Origin: Lineus longissimus | Taxonomy: Eukaryota; Nemertea; Pilidiophora; Heteronemertea; Lineidae | DNA length: 64,000 nucleotides | Direction: 5' to 3' | NCBI RefSeq assembly: GCF_910592395.1 | Contig: NC_088316.1 | Coordinates: forward strand, 14,136,001 to 14,200,000 | Shown here: positions 13,101 to 26,060 of the stretch, piece after piece | Layout: the number at the start of each line of letters is the position of its first letter | Position numbering within the stretch: position 1 is the first letter of the stretch | The notes under the pieces: model-generated | Seen by the model: only the letters and a program-made list of their open reading frames with translations | The model's database searches: none | Told to the model about the DNA's origin: nothing | Position numbers and translations under genes: made by a program

Positions 13101-16100
13101 GGTACATAGCAAATGTTTCTCAAGCAAAATCTGATAGATTCTGATGACAGAGGAACTATTGTTTGCAAGCTTTTCAGTCAGATCTCAGGAAGTTCTATCA
13201 TGACTGAATATTGATATTCTCTCCCTTCCAATTTCATCTCAGGAAGTCCTATAATGGCAAGAATTTTCACGAAGACTTGGAGGTATTGGAATAACAAGTG
13301 TGTGTTCTGATCAAGCCAACATGAGTCAAGCAATAAATAGCTCTAAGCCCAAACATTTGACAGCGTGCAAAAATTCCAAAAGAGTTATAGCCTATACAGT
13401 TCTAGAGATAGCAAGCTTGCATGCACCAATAACTAATGACACTTTCCGACCATGACAAATGAGTCGATCGTATTAGTCACCGGTTTAAGTGCTCTCAGTA
13501 TACATTTGCCTCAGCTTCAGCCTGTTGAGTAACTCAGAGATGTTCCGCAGATATCGACCCATGTTTTTGAGAAGAGATAGCTGTCGGAAGCAACAGGCTG
13601 TTGGGGAGAATGATTCAAAGCAGACAAAAAAATAACTTTGGAGTTTGAGCTGGTACAGTTATTTTGTCTAGAGAGATGAATCAAGACTTCAAAAAAAGTT
13701 TTTGAATGAAAGCTTGACCTTTGACGGGGTACTGCCTTTCAGACTGAGGGCACAAATGCACAAGGGCATCGTCCTAGTCTGATCTGGGACCAACTACCTT
13801 GTCACTTCTGTGTTCTTCCCTCTGTCCACACCCCACAGCAGAGTTATCAAAGTCACACACAAACTTAACAAGAAGCCAAGCCATTTCCCATAACATGATA
13901 AATCACCACCCTTTGACAGTAACAGCAGAGGAATTTCTAAATTAAAAGCTGCTCACTTCATCACTGGAGGGTGAACTAACGATATTTCATGTTATATAGA
14001 TTAGAAATTTTAATATTCTGATGAGAATGTCTCATTGAACTGAGATCCCACTGCAATATTAATCACGCTCATTTGATTAACATGTCGTGGGTCTCATGAT
14101 TAGATTGTACACTTCATGAGATTGAGAACAGGGAGGATTCCTCTGACAAGGGGGACTATTGGCAGGAACTCCTAAACTAACTACAAACCTTGGCCAGGGT
14201 TTCAAGCAAAATGGCAATATCTTGCTCAAATGTCTCTGGGCAGCTCTCTTAGCATAGCTTTAATACCTTGGTTAATATTCTCAATGAAGATTTCTCAAAA
14301 TCCCTAGCTACCATTGCCAAAGTTCTCTAATATTCAGAGCCGAGTAAAAAGTATTCTGAAAATGAAGAGAACTCACAAAATCCTTATTTTTTCATCTATA
14401 CACTGCCAATCCGCATCGTTTCGTACGATTTCTGTTTCCATGGCGTCCAAGAAGGAGATTATGTGAAGAGAGAGAGCGCCTTTTAAGATGTCATTAGCAG
14501 CCATTTCCCCAGCTGTGTATTTTGTCCTATTCACAGCAATACTGAGCATGTATCCAGCGGGGATACAGTAATGAATTCTAGGCAGACGATTTATCTTATT
14601 TTTTTCTGAGCATCTTGGCAGTGTTGCTTCATCAAAGGAGCAAGTCTTTGACCTAACCATTTGTGCTGCACTTGGCTGTGTTATTCTCCAGGGAGTATCC
14701 CTCCACTAAGGTGGGATAAGCATTTACCTGTGCCACTACAGTTAGGTGCTAATTTGGTTTACTGGCCTAGTGACTGCATCTTCCGCCAGAAGGAAGCAAT
14801 GAAGCTGGAATCAAGAAAAGTTCTTACCGTTATCGTCCAAGTCAAAGTCATCCATGACTTGTTTTTCACATCCATAAGCCACAAAGATACTCTCTTCGCC
14901 AAAGAAGTCATTCAGATTGGCAACCTGAAAAGATGAAAAGGCAAATTGCCATTACCAGATGAAATAATTGCGAAAAGAACTATGGTTTCTGAAAAGCCAT
15001 ATATCACAGACCTTATTTCTTTCATTGCAGGGTATATATTGGCAGTACCATCAACCTCACTTGATGTACCATGTGAAGTACATTATAATGGTTACACGAT
15101 ACCACACTTAGTTGACACTAAGAGCATTGGTTAAGCCTACCTAAGGATAATCTAGTGTTATGACAACAAATTTTGGGGAAGGATGTAAAAATACTCAGAG
15201 CCCCTGACTCCAACGTCAAGAAATTCTAATTCTGTCTCAATTAAGGTCCACAGCCATTCCAGCATTAGTTGCACCATGACATATTAACACCTCACACCCA
15301 TATTCATAAACCAGGTGTGTTCAACGCACATCATTGTCACCAACATACGAAATGTGCCGACTCAGCGATATACCAGACAGAGGTGAATTAAGCTATAATA
15401 GAGGAGGCTGGCTTGTCTGTCGCCATGGTAACCGTTTGGTAGGTTTAACAATATTGGTGCAATTGGTTGACAATATCTGTGGGTCACAGGAGGCATTGAT
15501 CGCATCAAGAACAAAGGGATCAAAGGGGATTCCAGTCAAAAACGTGAGCAAAGAGGATTTCGACATCAGGTACTTGCACAGCAGTATGCACACACATTCT
15601 TCTCATTCATATTGCTTGAGATATGCTTCTTTTGCCTGTCTGGCTAATCAAACCAAAAACAAAATGACATGCACACTGATTAAACTTGTGACCAACTGAT
15701 TAGGAAGCCAAAGACATCAAATAGCCATCAAACATGTTGAAAGAGCAACAAACGATCTTACAGGAAGTTTTCCTTAGAAGTCAAATTACCCATCAATTCT
15801 TGCTACCGCATGTGCGAATTACAAATCAATGTCCGCCGCATCAAATACACGTAAATCCGGTCCGAGTTAGCATGTTGCGACAGATTTCCCGAGGTAATAA
15901 TCATGAGTCATCAGTTTATCATCAGATGCGGCAAAAAGGACATAACAATAATTGCCACTGGATGTAAACTGTTGCTAACCGCTAAGAGTGCATTCAGTCG
16001 ATTATTAAATTAACGGGGATGGCATGAGCAGTAAGGATGAAGGGACAAAAGGATGGTGGATGGTTCCAGTTTATTGATAGCGTCACAAGTGCATAGTTTT

Positions 16101-19100
16101 TCAACATATATATTAAGATGGCACTGAAGCACCATCTTGTAACAACAAGAAATATTCAAAGTCTGAATGTCGAGTTGGAGAGTACGAAGCATATATGTTT
16201 GATATTTCAATGACTTCAATGAGATACTCAAAACTGATGAAAATCTAAGTGTCTCAATTTCAAACCACCTTCAATCACACTAGATATATCTAAAGAATTT
16301 CATTTCCCGTTTATAGCCACAGGCAAAGTAATTTGAGTATAACCTATTGACTAGAAAAAATCAGATCACCTTAATCAAAGGCTGGGCACATGGAGTTTTA
16401 TTGAGCTACAAATACCAATAACATGTCAACAAATAAATATAACAAGCATTAGCCGATAATTACTAGCAAATGTTATGAATTAAAAATAAACCAAGCCTTT
16501 TAGTAATTAATCGTAATGCTATGGAAATATATATATTCCTTTCATAAAATAAGCTGATATCATATAATGATGACGGTGTTCACACAATAAAAGTTCAAAC
16601 ATTGACATCAAAGGAGAAATGCAATAAAATATATGAAAAGTTTCATGTAAGCTAAGACTAAAGTTTATAAGAAGCTTGACAGTAGTTCATTCAAAGGTTC
16701 ATAACCTCCCCAACCCACCCTCGACCCCCAGAGGTCTGATGAAGCCTATAGCTATGACACTCCTTTAAGAAATTATCCATTTTAAAAAGTTCAGTTGGTC
16801 AGCGGGAGTGTTTCCTTTGTAGCGCAGGCTTTTAGCACTAACCTTTAAAAAATAATCAGATTTTAAACAATGAAAATATTTGTTAACTTTTATGCGCGAG
16901 TTTTGATTGTTTGGCCACAAGGAAGCTAACTTTATGCAACAGTTTTGAAGCCAGATCTAAGGATTATGCTATTTACTAAATATATGCTAAAGCTAAGGCA
17001 TAAACAAAGACTTATGTTGGTTGCTAAATATATGAGCTGCTATTAATTCTTCAGAATGCTTCTGGAATTTTTTAGATTGATTTGCCAAGTGAATTTATTA
17101 GGAAAAAGGAAAAGATTTGATAATGCAGGACAAGGAGATTGGTGAAGATTTTCAAACCAATCTCATTAGCTTGTCATTATAGCAATAAGTCAATTAGACT
17201 TGTCATTATTCAATTAGTCAATTAGGCTTGGTTTCATTGAACCAATAGCCAGTGCTCAAACACAGTCACATCAAACCATTAATCAGAACACAAGTTCGAT
17301 CAAAGACACTTCTGGTTAACCGGATATCAAAGAGAGTGAAATAAAATCAATTATCATTAAGAAAAATCAAACTGATACAAAAGGTGTAGAGCTATTTGAG
17401 AATAGAATCGATAGTGATACTATGTCAATAACGATATAACCAGATTTTTACATGATTTTGGAAATGTTAGCGCTGCAATAAATTGAAAAGATCGGGAAGG
17501 ACAACAGGCTGGATTTATTGCTGGCCAACACTAAAGAGTCCCTTTATAATGAGTGATTTTTAGATGCATCAGAGAAAGTACACAGACATTCTACCAAATG
17601 CTTGATATTTGGATTGAAGACCTCCCACCCAACACCACCGCCACCCTGCCACCACCACCACTGCCACCACCACCACCATACATGCAGAGTTATTGCCAAT
17701 AAGTTAAATGTATTTCCCTGGTGAAAGCGACACTCATGGGCTCTAGGCCACTCATCACAGGCGCTTTCGTTTCAACATCAATATTTCGCTAGCACCTGAA
17801 CAAACTCATATCGAACACTTGAGATCTAATGAGCCACCGATCTAATGAGTCATGATTGATTGTTTTGCAAAATGAAACTAAATAAATATAATTAGCATGA
17901 ATTAGCCAGGATACATGATGATACCGGTGCCCCTCATATCCTTCTACACGGACCAGTTCCGCCAACATGCAATTATTCAACGGTGAATGTCAGTTACTAG
18001 AGGTTGAGGAGCATTAGTCACTTATCGGGATGGCACTTGACAGATATCAAAAGTGTACAAAGTTGATAGAATATTTGTTTACCGGTACATCTTCTGGTTC
18101 ATCCCTACAGAAACTTAAATAATTACATTATTGATGGCCGTCCGGAAATCATCCTACTCATCCTTTGAAAGGCTCAGTTCTGCTCATAAGTTACCTTGCT
18201 TACCACACAAGAAGCGTACAGAAAAACATTCTGCAATTGCATCTGGAGCAAATGAGATAGTTGTCTTCATCATGGACAAATGACACACCTGTGACCTATC
18301 CCTTCAAAAGTCTGGGCTCTGAAACCCGACAAGGAATGACAGAATTGGACAGTATTTAACTTTGCATGCTTCTTGTCTATTGCGTTTCATGAGATCATGT
18401 AACAACATCAGGATCAATTCAATCATTCGTTTACATCGAATATTATTATCTTGTCTTTATATTCCTTATAACTTATTCAACATTATACAACACATTGATT
18501 GATATTTGGCGGCTGATGTGGTCTCATCAAAGAACAAGTGTTATAATCTGGGTATTATGCGCCTTTATTGAACAAACATGGCCTGGTAGAAAAAAACATG
18601 CATAATTCATTCATAACGTAGCCTGTCTTTCGATTTTATTACATAACTAATCCAATTAGTGGCTGAAATATTGATGAAGTTTTGGCAAATTGTGTCAGAA
18701 AATAGGAAGAAAAGCACTAATCAACCTCTTTACACTGTCTACAGCACTCTTTTAGGAAAAATATTTGTACATTTTCCAGCAACCTGTTTCATCAAACATC
18801 TCTAAAATTGGTTTGGCAGTCTCGGATTTGTGTCCAGATTGTTTTTAAAAGTTTTTTGTGCCGCTTTATGGCTTCAGGAGAACTGATATCAGTAGGTCCA
18901 TCCTAAGAATTGGAGTGCAGAGAAGCAACCCAATCCCTCTATCTGTTTTTTTCAATTTAAATGTCTCTTGGGCAGCAATGCGTTTTCTTCAGTTGGGAGA
19001 GAGATCAAACAGGATTTTTGGTTCCTATGTGACTTCGAATGATCCTAAACCGGAGACCCCCTCACCGCCTGGCTGTCATGAACACAATACAAGACAATCA

Positions 19101-22100
19101 ACCACTCCATCAAGTTGCAGTATGAATACAGACAGTCCATGACTCACTGACGCCAGCACCAACAGATTTGTTGTCTCGGCTGGCCGTCATGGGACATCGG
19201 GATGCTTCACGCGCGTATTGATGATTTATTTCATGGTTGTGCATGTTGCGCTGGTTCATTAGATCAAGAAGGGGTCTTCATTTACTTTTGCTAGATGCAG
19301 TTGATATTAAAGAACCCATCACAGGCTACTATGTTCCAACAGTACTTCGGCAAGCCGACAGTGCCTATGCCAGGGAAGAGCAAACAAAGTACATGTATAC
19401 AAAACTACCGAAAACATACCAGGTCAATCTATCAGTCCATATTCTAATTCAACACCTACGACGAAAGTGTACATGTTTTACACATACAAATTGCTAATGA
19501 ATCACACCCAATGGTATTAAAAATTGGTGTAAAACATTTTTTTTGAGTAAATTTTGGTCCACAATTATCTGGATGTGACTGCATGATACCCATGCGACGT
19601 ATTCATTTCAGAGTTATACTTCATGAATAATCACTTCACAGGAAATGGGTCCAATAGACAGCCAGGACAGAGGATCAGAGTGATGGAGGGTGTCTCAGTA
19701 GTTATAATTTGGCTGGTCGGACTCTTCATTTCTTTTGCCCAAGGGCCATTTTAGCTTCACGATCACTCCCAAAACTTCGATAATTTTGAATTTGGATACG
19801 CCATCAGACTGCAATGGGGTTTTGTGTAATCATAATTTATGAGTTACTGAAATACTCAGTGTTTTTGTTGAAGCTTTTTTAATGATATAGCATCATAGTG
19901 TTTCAGAAGTTTGCATTCTGAACCATCAGAGATACGCCGTCCGTCCCTCCTTGGTAAAATGGAGTAGGCAGGGTCGGTAGAGTGGATCCAAAACTTGTGG
20001 GTTAGATGGCAGTGCGAGGATGACGCGTTTTGCATCAAGTTGTGTATCAATCAACAAGAAACTGCAAGCTGGCTTACCAAATTTCACCCCAACAAACCCA
20101 CATAGCATCACTGTGAGAAACAATAGCAGCAATCAAGACATTTTTCATCATAAACTAAGCTGATTCATGATGCTGTGCGGTAACGATAACTTTCCCAGTA
20201 TTCATCTGACGCAACGATGCAATTTCCCATGCTTTTCATACCAGATCCTGAACGTGCTACATACAGTCATGAAGATGAATGCAGTATTATCAATCTAATC
20301 ACCCCATTGTCTCCCTCGTGAATTCTTTACGAGATAATGAAGTTACAAAACGCTCATGGTATCATGGGGTTGCTCTGTTCGTTGTAAAATGCTAGCTTTT
20401 TCTATACGCAACATTGGCTATTTAGATAGACCTTCATTCTTAGACCAGCTGTTATTCAAGCTTGTTTCGCCAGCATTGCTACTATATTGGTTAGAATCTA
20501 AAGTGATGTCCTTGATAGAGAGGTTTCCTGATTAGAGAGGTCAAATTGAATAGAAACAACTAATTTGGGATCAAAACTTGTGTCCTTGATAGAGAGGTGA
20601 ACGCTAAAGGAGGTTCTACAGTATACTTATCGGCTAATAGAACAACAATGGTTAAACAAAAGAATATTGAGAAAAAGAATGAACATGAGTCATAACTCTC
20701 TTAAACCAGAAGAATTTGATATGCAATTCGATTCTTCAACAGAGTAGTCTGGATATCCAGGCGGCATCTGTGGTAGACTTCTAGTGGATGGAACGAGCCC
20801 AGTGTGATTGTTAGCTCTTTGCCTTTGGAAATGGAATGACTCTCCCTCCTGAATATTACTCAGGGAGTAGCAGGGATGACAGTAATGTGATTTTGTTTTT
20901 GAAACTCACTCCCAAGACTGCAACTTAGGAGGGAGCCACACCAGAACAGTGCTAGAATTGATAAAACTGGTACTGTTTGTGTGATCCTGACCATCCCCCC
21001 CCCCCCCCCGATTGCCTACAATTCAACCATATGCCAATATGCAGGGCTCTATTTAGAAGGTGGGAGGCCATCAGGAGTTTGGGAATATGCCCTTCAAATC
21101 TCATTTCGAGTATTAGACAGATCAGAGGAGCTTGCGCAATAATTTCATCAACAGATTTGAGATGAGGTTGATTGAAACTTTGCCAAACATTCGGCTGAGA
21201 TTTCCCAATATAAACATTGTCATCATCTCAGATGAGACGTTATGACTCTCGACGCAGCTGATTGAATCTGGCCTATCAATAAAAGATGCATCATCATCGA
21301 CGTGTCGGCCGACATCCGTTCCGATACACAATCTCGAGCAAGTCATCTGCGAAGACTGAATCATTGTCCACGAACATCGCCAACAGGAGTTGAACAGCTG
21401 ATTCAGCGATAAGATTCACAGTCTAGGATATGATATCATTTATCGACATCATTTTTTTGCGAATTATGATTACCAATTTGTCTGCAGTGGTGAAGCGATG
21501 AGGGATGACTATAGCTAATTACGTTGACTGAAATCTTGAGAGCTGGTCAAGAGAGAAATGTTTTCAAATATCATAGCAATATCAATAACACTTCTTGTAA
21601 GGGATCCTCCTTTGTATAACAAATAAAGTACACTGTTTCTTATAAATACTAATCTGGATATAAATAAGTTTAAACCAAAATTTATAGAGTGCATGAGTAG
21701 CTATGAAGATTGTAATCCAATGGACTGAGAATAAACCGGTGCCTAAGTCCCCAAAAGGTCTGAGCTAACTTAGCGTCATAAAATCAGTTATTAGCACAAA
21801 TTTACCAATTCTACATTGGTATAAGGATCAACATGTAGAGTCACTATGTTTGAAGTGTGTGAACCTAAGTCATTATATGTTAGTCTTATTTTCAGGCCTA
21901 GTTTGATTTGGCATTTTAGCAGTTTTCTTTTCTGTGTTTATACTGTGACAGCTAATGTCCAAATATATCGAAATTTAACACAATAAGAAAGTTAGACACT
22001 CTAAAGATGAAAAAGTAACTGTCAAATATTGACAGAAACAGTCTTAGAGTATGTCATCACTTACAATGTATCGTACATCACTTACAAAGTACTGTGTAAA

Positions 22101-24141
22101 TATCGGTGGTAAGCTTGAAAGGTCTTCTATAGAAATAACATTGGACAACATCAGCCCACTTCCTTTCAAAGATTTCTAAAAGCTTTAACTTTCTTATTCT
22201 TCTTCTTATTATACCATATGATCCACATATTGCAAAATTTATGTCATCAACAAATCACTTTCTTCATTAGATTGTCAGATATGACAGGCAACACTTAAAA
22301 TGAAGGTACATCTTTTTTACAAATAGTGATTTTTTCAATGATTGTATTGTAAATAGATCAGCAGTATGTTGAGTGCACAGATAAAAGCAAGCAGGACAAA
22401 AGAAGGCTTTTCTACAGCATTGAACTCTTTCATCTCACACAAGTTTGCTCTTCCGTTGTAGCACTAAGATAGTCCCTTTTAAAACTATAAAGTCTATTTG
22501 TACTGATGTATTTTTTTATAAATACAGACAGCTAATAATTCTAAGCAGAAGAGTATACCAGACTGCTACCTTAGAGGTGTATACTGAGCACGTAGCTTAT
22601 AGCCACCCTGCCATGGAATGAGCTAGAATGAGATGTTCAATGCAACATTTCAGGAAATGTTTCAAAAGATATGCACCACGAATTGTAACAGGTATCAAAC
22701 ATTGTGAAATCAACAAACCTGCTCAAGCTATAATAAGTAGCAGACTCTATTAAAGACCAACGCTGTCTGTGATAATTATATCATCTTGTGGCTCAGGTAA
22801 CGAAAATAAACACCACTATAGTGAAGTTATCATGCATGCAAATTCACTGAAACTTGGCATTTATGATATTTGCATAACCATCAATACAACAGCATCTCAA
22901 ATTTGTATTCAGTAGCCCTACATATCCACACAATTGGCAGTTTTCAAATTCAAAGTCCATTTTCAAACCTTCGAACAAATGGGGAATGTGAAAATTTCTT
23001 AAGAAATACACCTGCCTTTGCCTACCTGATTGGGTAAGCTGAGTGATAAACTGCCACTTTTATGCCTGTTACTGGAAGTGGAAATGCTGTCAGGAAAGAA
23101 ATGTTAAAGGGGGCCTATAGGTAGAAATGTTAAAGGGAGTCTATAGGCAGGAGTCAGGTAGGTCAGATTAAGGTACACCAAGTCACCAACAGGGGGGTCT
23201 CTCCTATCTCACACTTGGTATGAGGTATATATTATCGCTAAATCAAACATGACCCAGTCCCTTTACTGTGCATATTCGTCACCTGAAGACCATCAATTTG
23301 ATCCTGTCTAAGACCATCAATTTGATCCTGCCTATAGTGAAATCCAAAATACTCCAGAACGTTTTTAACTCACCAATTTTCCACTCAGAGTATAAATTCT
23401 CCTGACAGCACCAGAATCAAGCTTGATCGCCTCTGTAACATCCGTCAACACTTGATCAAACGATCGTGCCGTCTTCTTATTCAGGAGAATACGAACAGCC
23501 TTCCGGGGCTTGGAACCATTTCGAATCACCGTCACGAGTTTAGGTTTGATATTGTCTCTCTGTTCACCGGGCCCTTTATCTGGCAATGGCATGTATCCTT
23601 CAACGTCGTTTGCCTTGACGTTAACATTCGGGCTCCAATTCCGATGGAGACTGCGAGTATAATCGAATTTCTTGAACATATTTCCCGATGCACAAACGTA
23701 ACTCTCGTCATTTTCTAACTGGTCCAAGCTCGTAAGTTTCTTCGACCCATCGAGGGTAAAAATACTGCGTACTCCATTTGGCAATATGTCCTTGTCACAT
23801 AAAGGACTTCCCGTTAACTCCACCAACAACGACTCAAATGTACGGAATCTTTCAGGGCTAACAGCGTAAATCATCCCTTTGAAAAATCTATCTCCATTTC
23901 TGTAAAACCGTACCTTTTTAGCCTTTTTACTATCCGTGATTTTCACAATACTAGTCCGTCCTAAATGCGCACTTTGCGTGGGGCTGGCACGTCCACTTGG
24001 ACTAGCTCGGCCGTTAGGGCTAGCATGTCCTGTTGGGCTAGGGCTAGCATGGCTATTTCTATTTCTAGTGCGGTTGCGGGAATCCTCAATAGACTGGAAG
24101 TGCTCCTCCACATTCATCGCAACTCCATTCATCTCCGCCAT
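527..24141 (-). CDS. DCLK: Doublecortin-like kinase (DCLK), 3' end outside window
   Basis: Microtubule-associated Ser/Thr kinase of the DCLK/CaMK group. Coding exons in transcript order: 24141-23374, 14924-14828, 6148-6083, 5019-4883, 4433-4388, 4162-3996, 2273-2154, 1969-1823, 1428-1295, 920-843, 704-527. They sum to 1,938 nt (646 codons) and every junction keeps frame. Two doublecortin domains occupy about residues 90-290, a Ser/Pro linker about 291-370, and the kinase domain the rest up to HPWVA. Kinase motifs seen: glycine loop [11 protein letters not shown] lysine in FALKMI, catalytic [13 protein letters not shown] and TYVAPE. Vertebrate DCLK1 has about 90 more residues after HPWV; these must lie left of position 1. 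The start ([14 protein letters not shown] context) sits 23 nt inside the first coding exon with no stop before the acceptor, so an upstream coding exon is not excluded. Family assignment is firm; DCLK paralogue number is not assignable. Confidence 0.93.
1590..1770 (+). mobile_element. Probable tRNA-derived SINE fragment
   Basis: Within a DCLK intron. TAGTGGTCAAAGC at 1593-1605 resembles a tRNA A box and AAGGTTCCAGG at about 1630-1640 resembles a B box. The intervening segment has anticodon-arm-like spacing, followed by an unrelated tail. The right boundary is approximate and no target duplication was identified. It is not a functional tRNA: the acceptor stem is not closed. Confidence 0.45.
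2274..3995 (-). other. DCLK intron within the kinase domain
   Basis: Noncoding AT-rich sequence between two kinase exons. I see no exon, RNA gene or clear element in it. Short ORFs on both strands have no recognisable protein features. Confidence 0.6.
4388..6148 (-). CDS. DCLK: DCLK linker exons (three small exons)
   Basis: Exons 6148-6083 (66 bp), 5019-4883 (137 bp) and 4433-4388 (46 bp) encode the Ser/Pro-rich linker between the doublecortin and kinase domains. The first contains KSPGPSR, a motif also present in the vertebrate DCLK1 linker, which supports an exon otherwise too short to trust. The second has a strong pyrimidine tract before its acceptor at 5020 and ends in [11 protein letters not shown]. 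The third reads [15 protein letters not shown]. Phases 1-1, 1-0 and 0-1 chain exactly into the neighbours. Alternative splicing of these cassettes is plausible, but nothing here demonstrates it. Confidence 0.8.
10440..10665. repeat. Diverged tandem duplication, period about 139 bp
   Basis: The segment starting near 10443 (tgaaggcaggtag...gttgccagtgg) recurs, diverged, near 10582 (tgaaggcagcagat...gttcccagtag), with the shared core agctgaaa downstream of each. Old, intronic, of unknown origin. Confidence 0.5.
11406..11640. repeat. Diverged tandem duplication, period about 138 bp
   Basis: Two copies of about 100 bp share aaagcc...tccttca, aacgaggc, gtccactct and cacttgata. The first copy contains a CpG-rich stretch with a NotI-type GCGGCCGC. 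The period equals that of the 10.44-kb duplication within a base or two. Confidence 0.55.
11930..12560. repeat. Diverged duplication, about 410 bp apart
   Basis: Blocks at about 11.94-12.15 kb and 12.35-12.54 kb share atctcatc, tttttatca, cagaaaaac and attg(c/t)(c/t)gcccagggc(g/a)tcgg. Intronic; no coding potential recognised. Confidence 0.5.
14828..14924 (-). CDS. DCLK: DCLK exon: end of second doublecortin domain
   Basis: A 97-bp exon with acceptor TTTCAG (14930-14925) and donor GTAAG (14827-14823). It reads [18 protein letters not shown], then [14 protein letters not shown], and ends with one base of a split Gly codon. This matches the CLQDFFGDDDIFIACG / FRYQDDF segment of vertebrate DCLK1. 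It is isolated between introns of 8.7 and 8.4 kb, which is why ORF-length criteria alone miss it. Confidence 0.9.
14925..23373 (-). other. Long DCLK intron inside the second doublecortin domain
   Basis: An 8.4-kb intron. It contains a CCA/CCACCG microsatellite near 17.63-17.68 kb, a C15 tract at 20995-21009, copies of a dispersed tag at 20.51 and 20.58 kb, and 24-27-bp tandem duplications near 23.10-23.16 kb and 23.29-23.34 kb. No gene is recognised; the longest ORFs (for example 18858-19142) look like chance. Confidence 0.5.
23099..23335. repeat. Two short tandem duplications
   Basis: At about 23100-23155 a 26-27-bp unit (gaaatgttaaaggg, ctataggta) occurs twice. At about 23286-23335 the unit agaccatcaatttgatcctg occurs twice. 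Both lie just downstream of the doublecortin exon in transcript sense. Confidence 0.7.
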
Positions 24142-24164
24142 GTGGACAAACAGGCTGTGTGAAC
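23374..24164 (-). CDS. DCLK: DCLK exon: N-terminal region, first doublecortin domain and most of the second
   Basis: Acceptor TTGCAG at 24170-24165 and donor GTGAGT at 23373-23368. Translation begins at 24141. A short Ser/Pro-rich head contains an imperfect tandem ASP-type repeat ([26 protein letters not shown]). The first doublecortin domain follows, with [34 protein letters not shown] and ESYVCASG. The second starts at [12 protein letters not shown] and includes the highly conserved [20 protein letters not shown]. The exon breaks off in YTLSGKL, continued by VANLNDFFG in the next exon 8.4 kb away. Doublecortin domains bind the microtubule lattice. Confidence is very high because long motifs match vertebrate DCX/DCLK nearly residue for residue. 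Confidence 0.95.
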
Positions 24165-26060
24165 CTGCAACATGAAAATACAAGCTTTTCACTTGATTAA
24201 CTGTGATCAATGTCCTGAAGGGGACAAGAGAATAAACACTTGGCAATGAGGAAGCTTGTGACAATATTTCACAACATGTTCAAAACCAACCCTCCCCATG
24301 CGTTTCCATTTCTTACAACTATTCTTCATTGTTGTGTAATGAAAGATGGAATCTAGATTGCTGTTACCCTCATCATTAAGACTGTTTTGCCCCCCCCCCC
24401 CCCCCCATCACATCACTCATGCACTATCATAGAGATGTTGGGTGTGTATCAGCTAATGGTAAGGTACTTTGTGACAGATCCAGAAAGGGGGACTGCCCAA
24501 CCCCGGGTACACTCTGGCTGCAGTGGACCGGCCTCATCCTGTCCACTGAAAGACGATCAGGATGACAAACTAGACTATGCAGGATTTTAACTCAGGGCAG
24601 CAAAGGCCCGATCTTAATTGGAAATAAGGGAGAGTGGGGGCCCCACAGTAAAAATGTGAACTTCAAGAGCCTAATGCGACTTCCAGGCAATTAAGGGCTA
24701 AAATAAAAGTAATAGGCCTATAGTTGTATGCTTCTTGAGAAGCGTCAAGAAAAATCTTTGCTCTCCGACCTCATGCGCCCTCCCTAAATCGGCTGTACAT
24801 CTTACCACCTCGTTCAGCCTTGAGCATCCTTGCTGATGTCATCAGCAACCTGCTTCTCAGTAATCCGAGACTGTCATCCCTGACCCATGAGGGTTGCTCA
24901 GGGATACGACCAAGATAAGGAAGAAATGAAGGCATCATACAGGCCTATGAAATATATTTTAGGAGAAATTGCAATAAAACCCAAGGCCTACACAAATTGA
25001 CCATAAAATGACTTCTAATCAAATAATTTTCTGAAGGACAAAAACGAAACAATGAAGTATTAATCCCTTTATTAGCACACCAATCAATCAACTTAGTTTG
25101 TTGCCATTGGCAACAGCCCAACCCTAAACCTCGGACTAACCAGCCTAAACTGGAAATGGCCACATGGTTTTAAGAGAACCTACTCAAGGGCTAAACTAAT
25201 AATCAGGTGAATATTAGGCCTTTAGATTAGGCTCATGTGGGGGGGGGGGGGGGGGGGGGGGGTTGGGGAAGGGGGCTCCTAAGCTCAAATCAGCATTGTG
25301 GGGAGGACCTCACTTCCAGAGCTCAAATCAGCATGGATGGAGTAAGTACCCTATGCCATGCGAAGGGGGTGGGGGCGGAGACATCCCAATCCTGTCTTTT
25401 GTAGGCTTAATGTTTATATACCCCCCCCCCCTCTCCCCATCCATGTAGTATAAGGGACAGAGCTCAACAGTCAAGAGATAACCTGCAGGCTAGCCCACCC
25501 TAGACTAAAACCAACAAACACTGGACCTTAGACTAGACTGAAAAACAAAAGAGTAAAAATCAATAGTCTGAGAGCAGACGATGAGAAACGCCCGGTTGTA
25601 GAGTAGCAGCCGGTACCATAGGACAAAGAAGGCTTTCTAAAGTAGAATGGCTAGGCTAACATAACACACAAGTAGCCTAAACGCATGGATGATATATATA
25701 AACTGATAAGCCAATATATACAAAATGAATCAATAAAAAGTTGCAACCTACCTCTACCTCGAGATGCCCCTTTTGGCAGACGATGAACACGCTGCTATCT
25801 AACACAAGACTGATCAGACTTACAGATCAGACTTCGCGTGCAGAAGCCGGCTAACTGATTCATTCATGATAATTTATGACGAATAATCATGTCCATCTTC
25901 GCGCTACCTCTGGTGTTAGCATTCGTAAAATTTAGAAGAGTAGGCTACTAAAGATCATTCTACTGTAAAATGGTCAAGAGCCATGCGCTTCGCGCGCTTG
26001 ATCATTCCACGCGGCGCACAAGGCATGGGATCATTCCAGGCGGCGCACATGGCATGGGAG
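24165..26060 (-). promoter_or_regulatory. Probable DCLK 5' noncoding region and promoter area
   Basis: The first DCLK coding exon is preceded by a good splice acceptor, so at least one 5' noncoding exon must lie upstream. A candidate donor (GAG followed by GTAGAG or GTAGGT on the minus strand) lies near 25750-25765. A CpG-rich patch with a 29-30-bp tandem duplication (gatcattcca, gcggcgcaca, ggcatggga) at 26000-26058 is a candidate promoter zone. The interval also holds a G24 tract (25239-25262), a C17 tract (24390-24406) and a C11 tract (25421-25431). TSS position is inference. Confidence 0.35.

Larger units (their letters stand above)
6149..14827 (-). other. Long DCLK intron with old tandem duplications
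   Basis: An 8.7-kb intron between the doublecortin and linker exons. It holds diverged direct duplications around 10.44-10.66 kb, 11.41-11.64 kb and 11.93-12.56 kb, and a 14-bp direct repeat (ACCATGGAAATGGT) near 10.78-10.82 kb. Apart from these I see no gene. The ORFs at 8348-8764 and 14373-14660 carry no recognisable domains. An alternative internal promoter is possible in such an intron, but no sequence sign of one was found. Confidence 0.5.

Noticed and set aside
18858-19142. 94-residue plus-strand ORF in a DCLK intron
   Set aside because: No domain, no splice or polyadenylation context, composition like surrounding intron.
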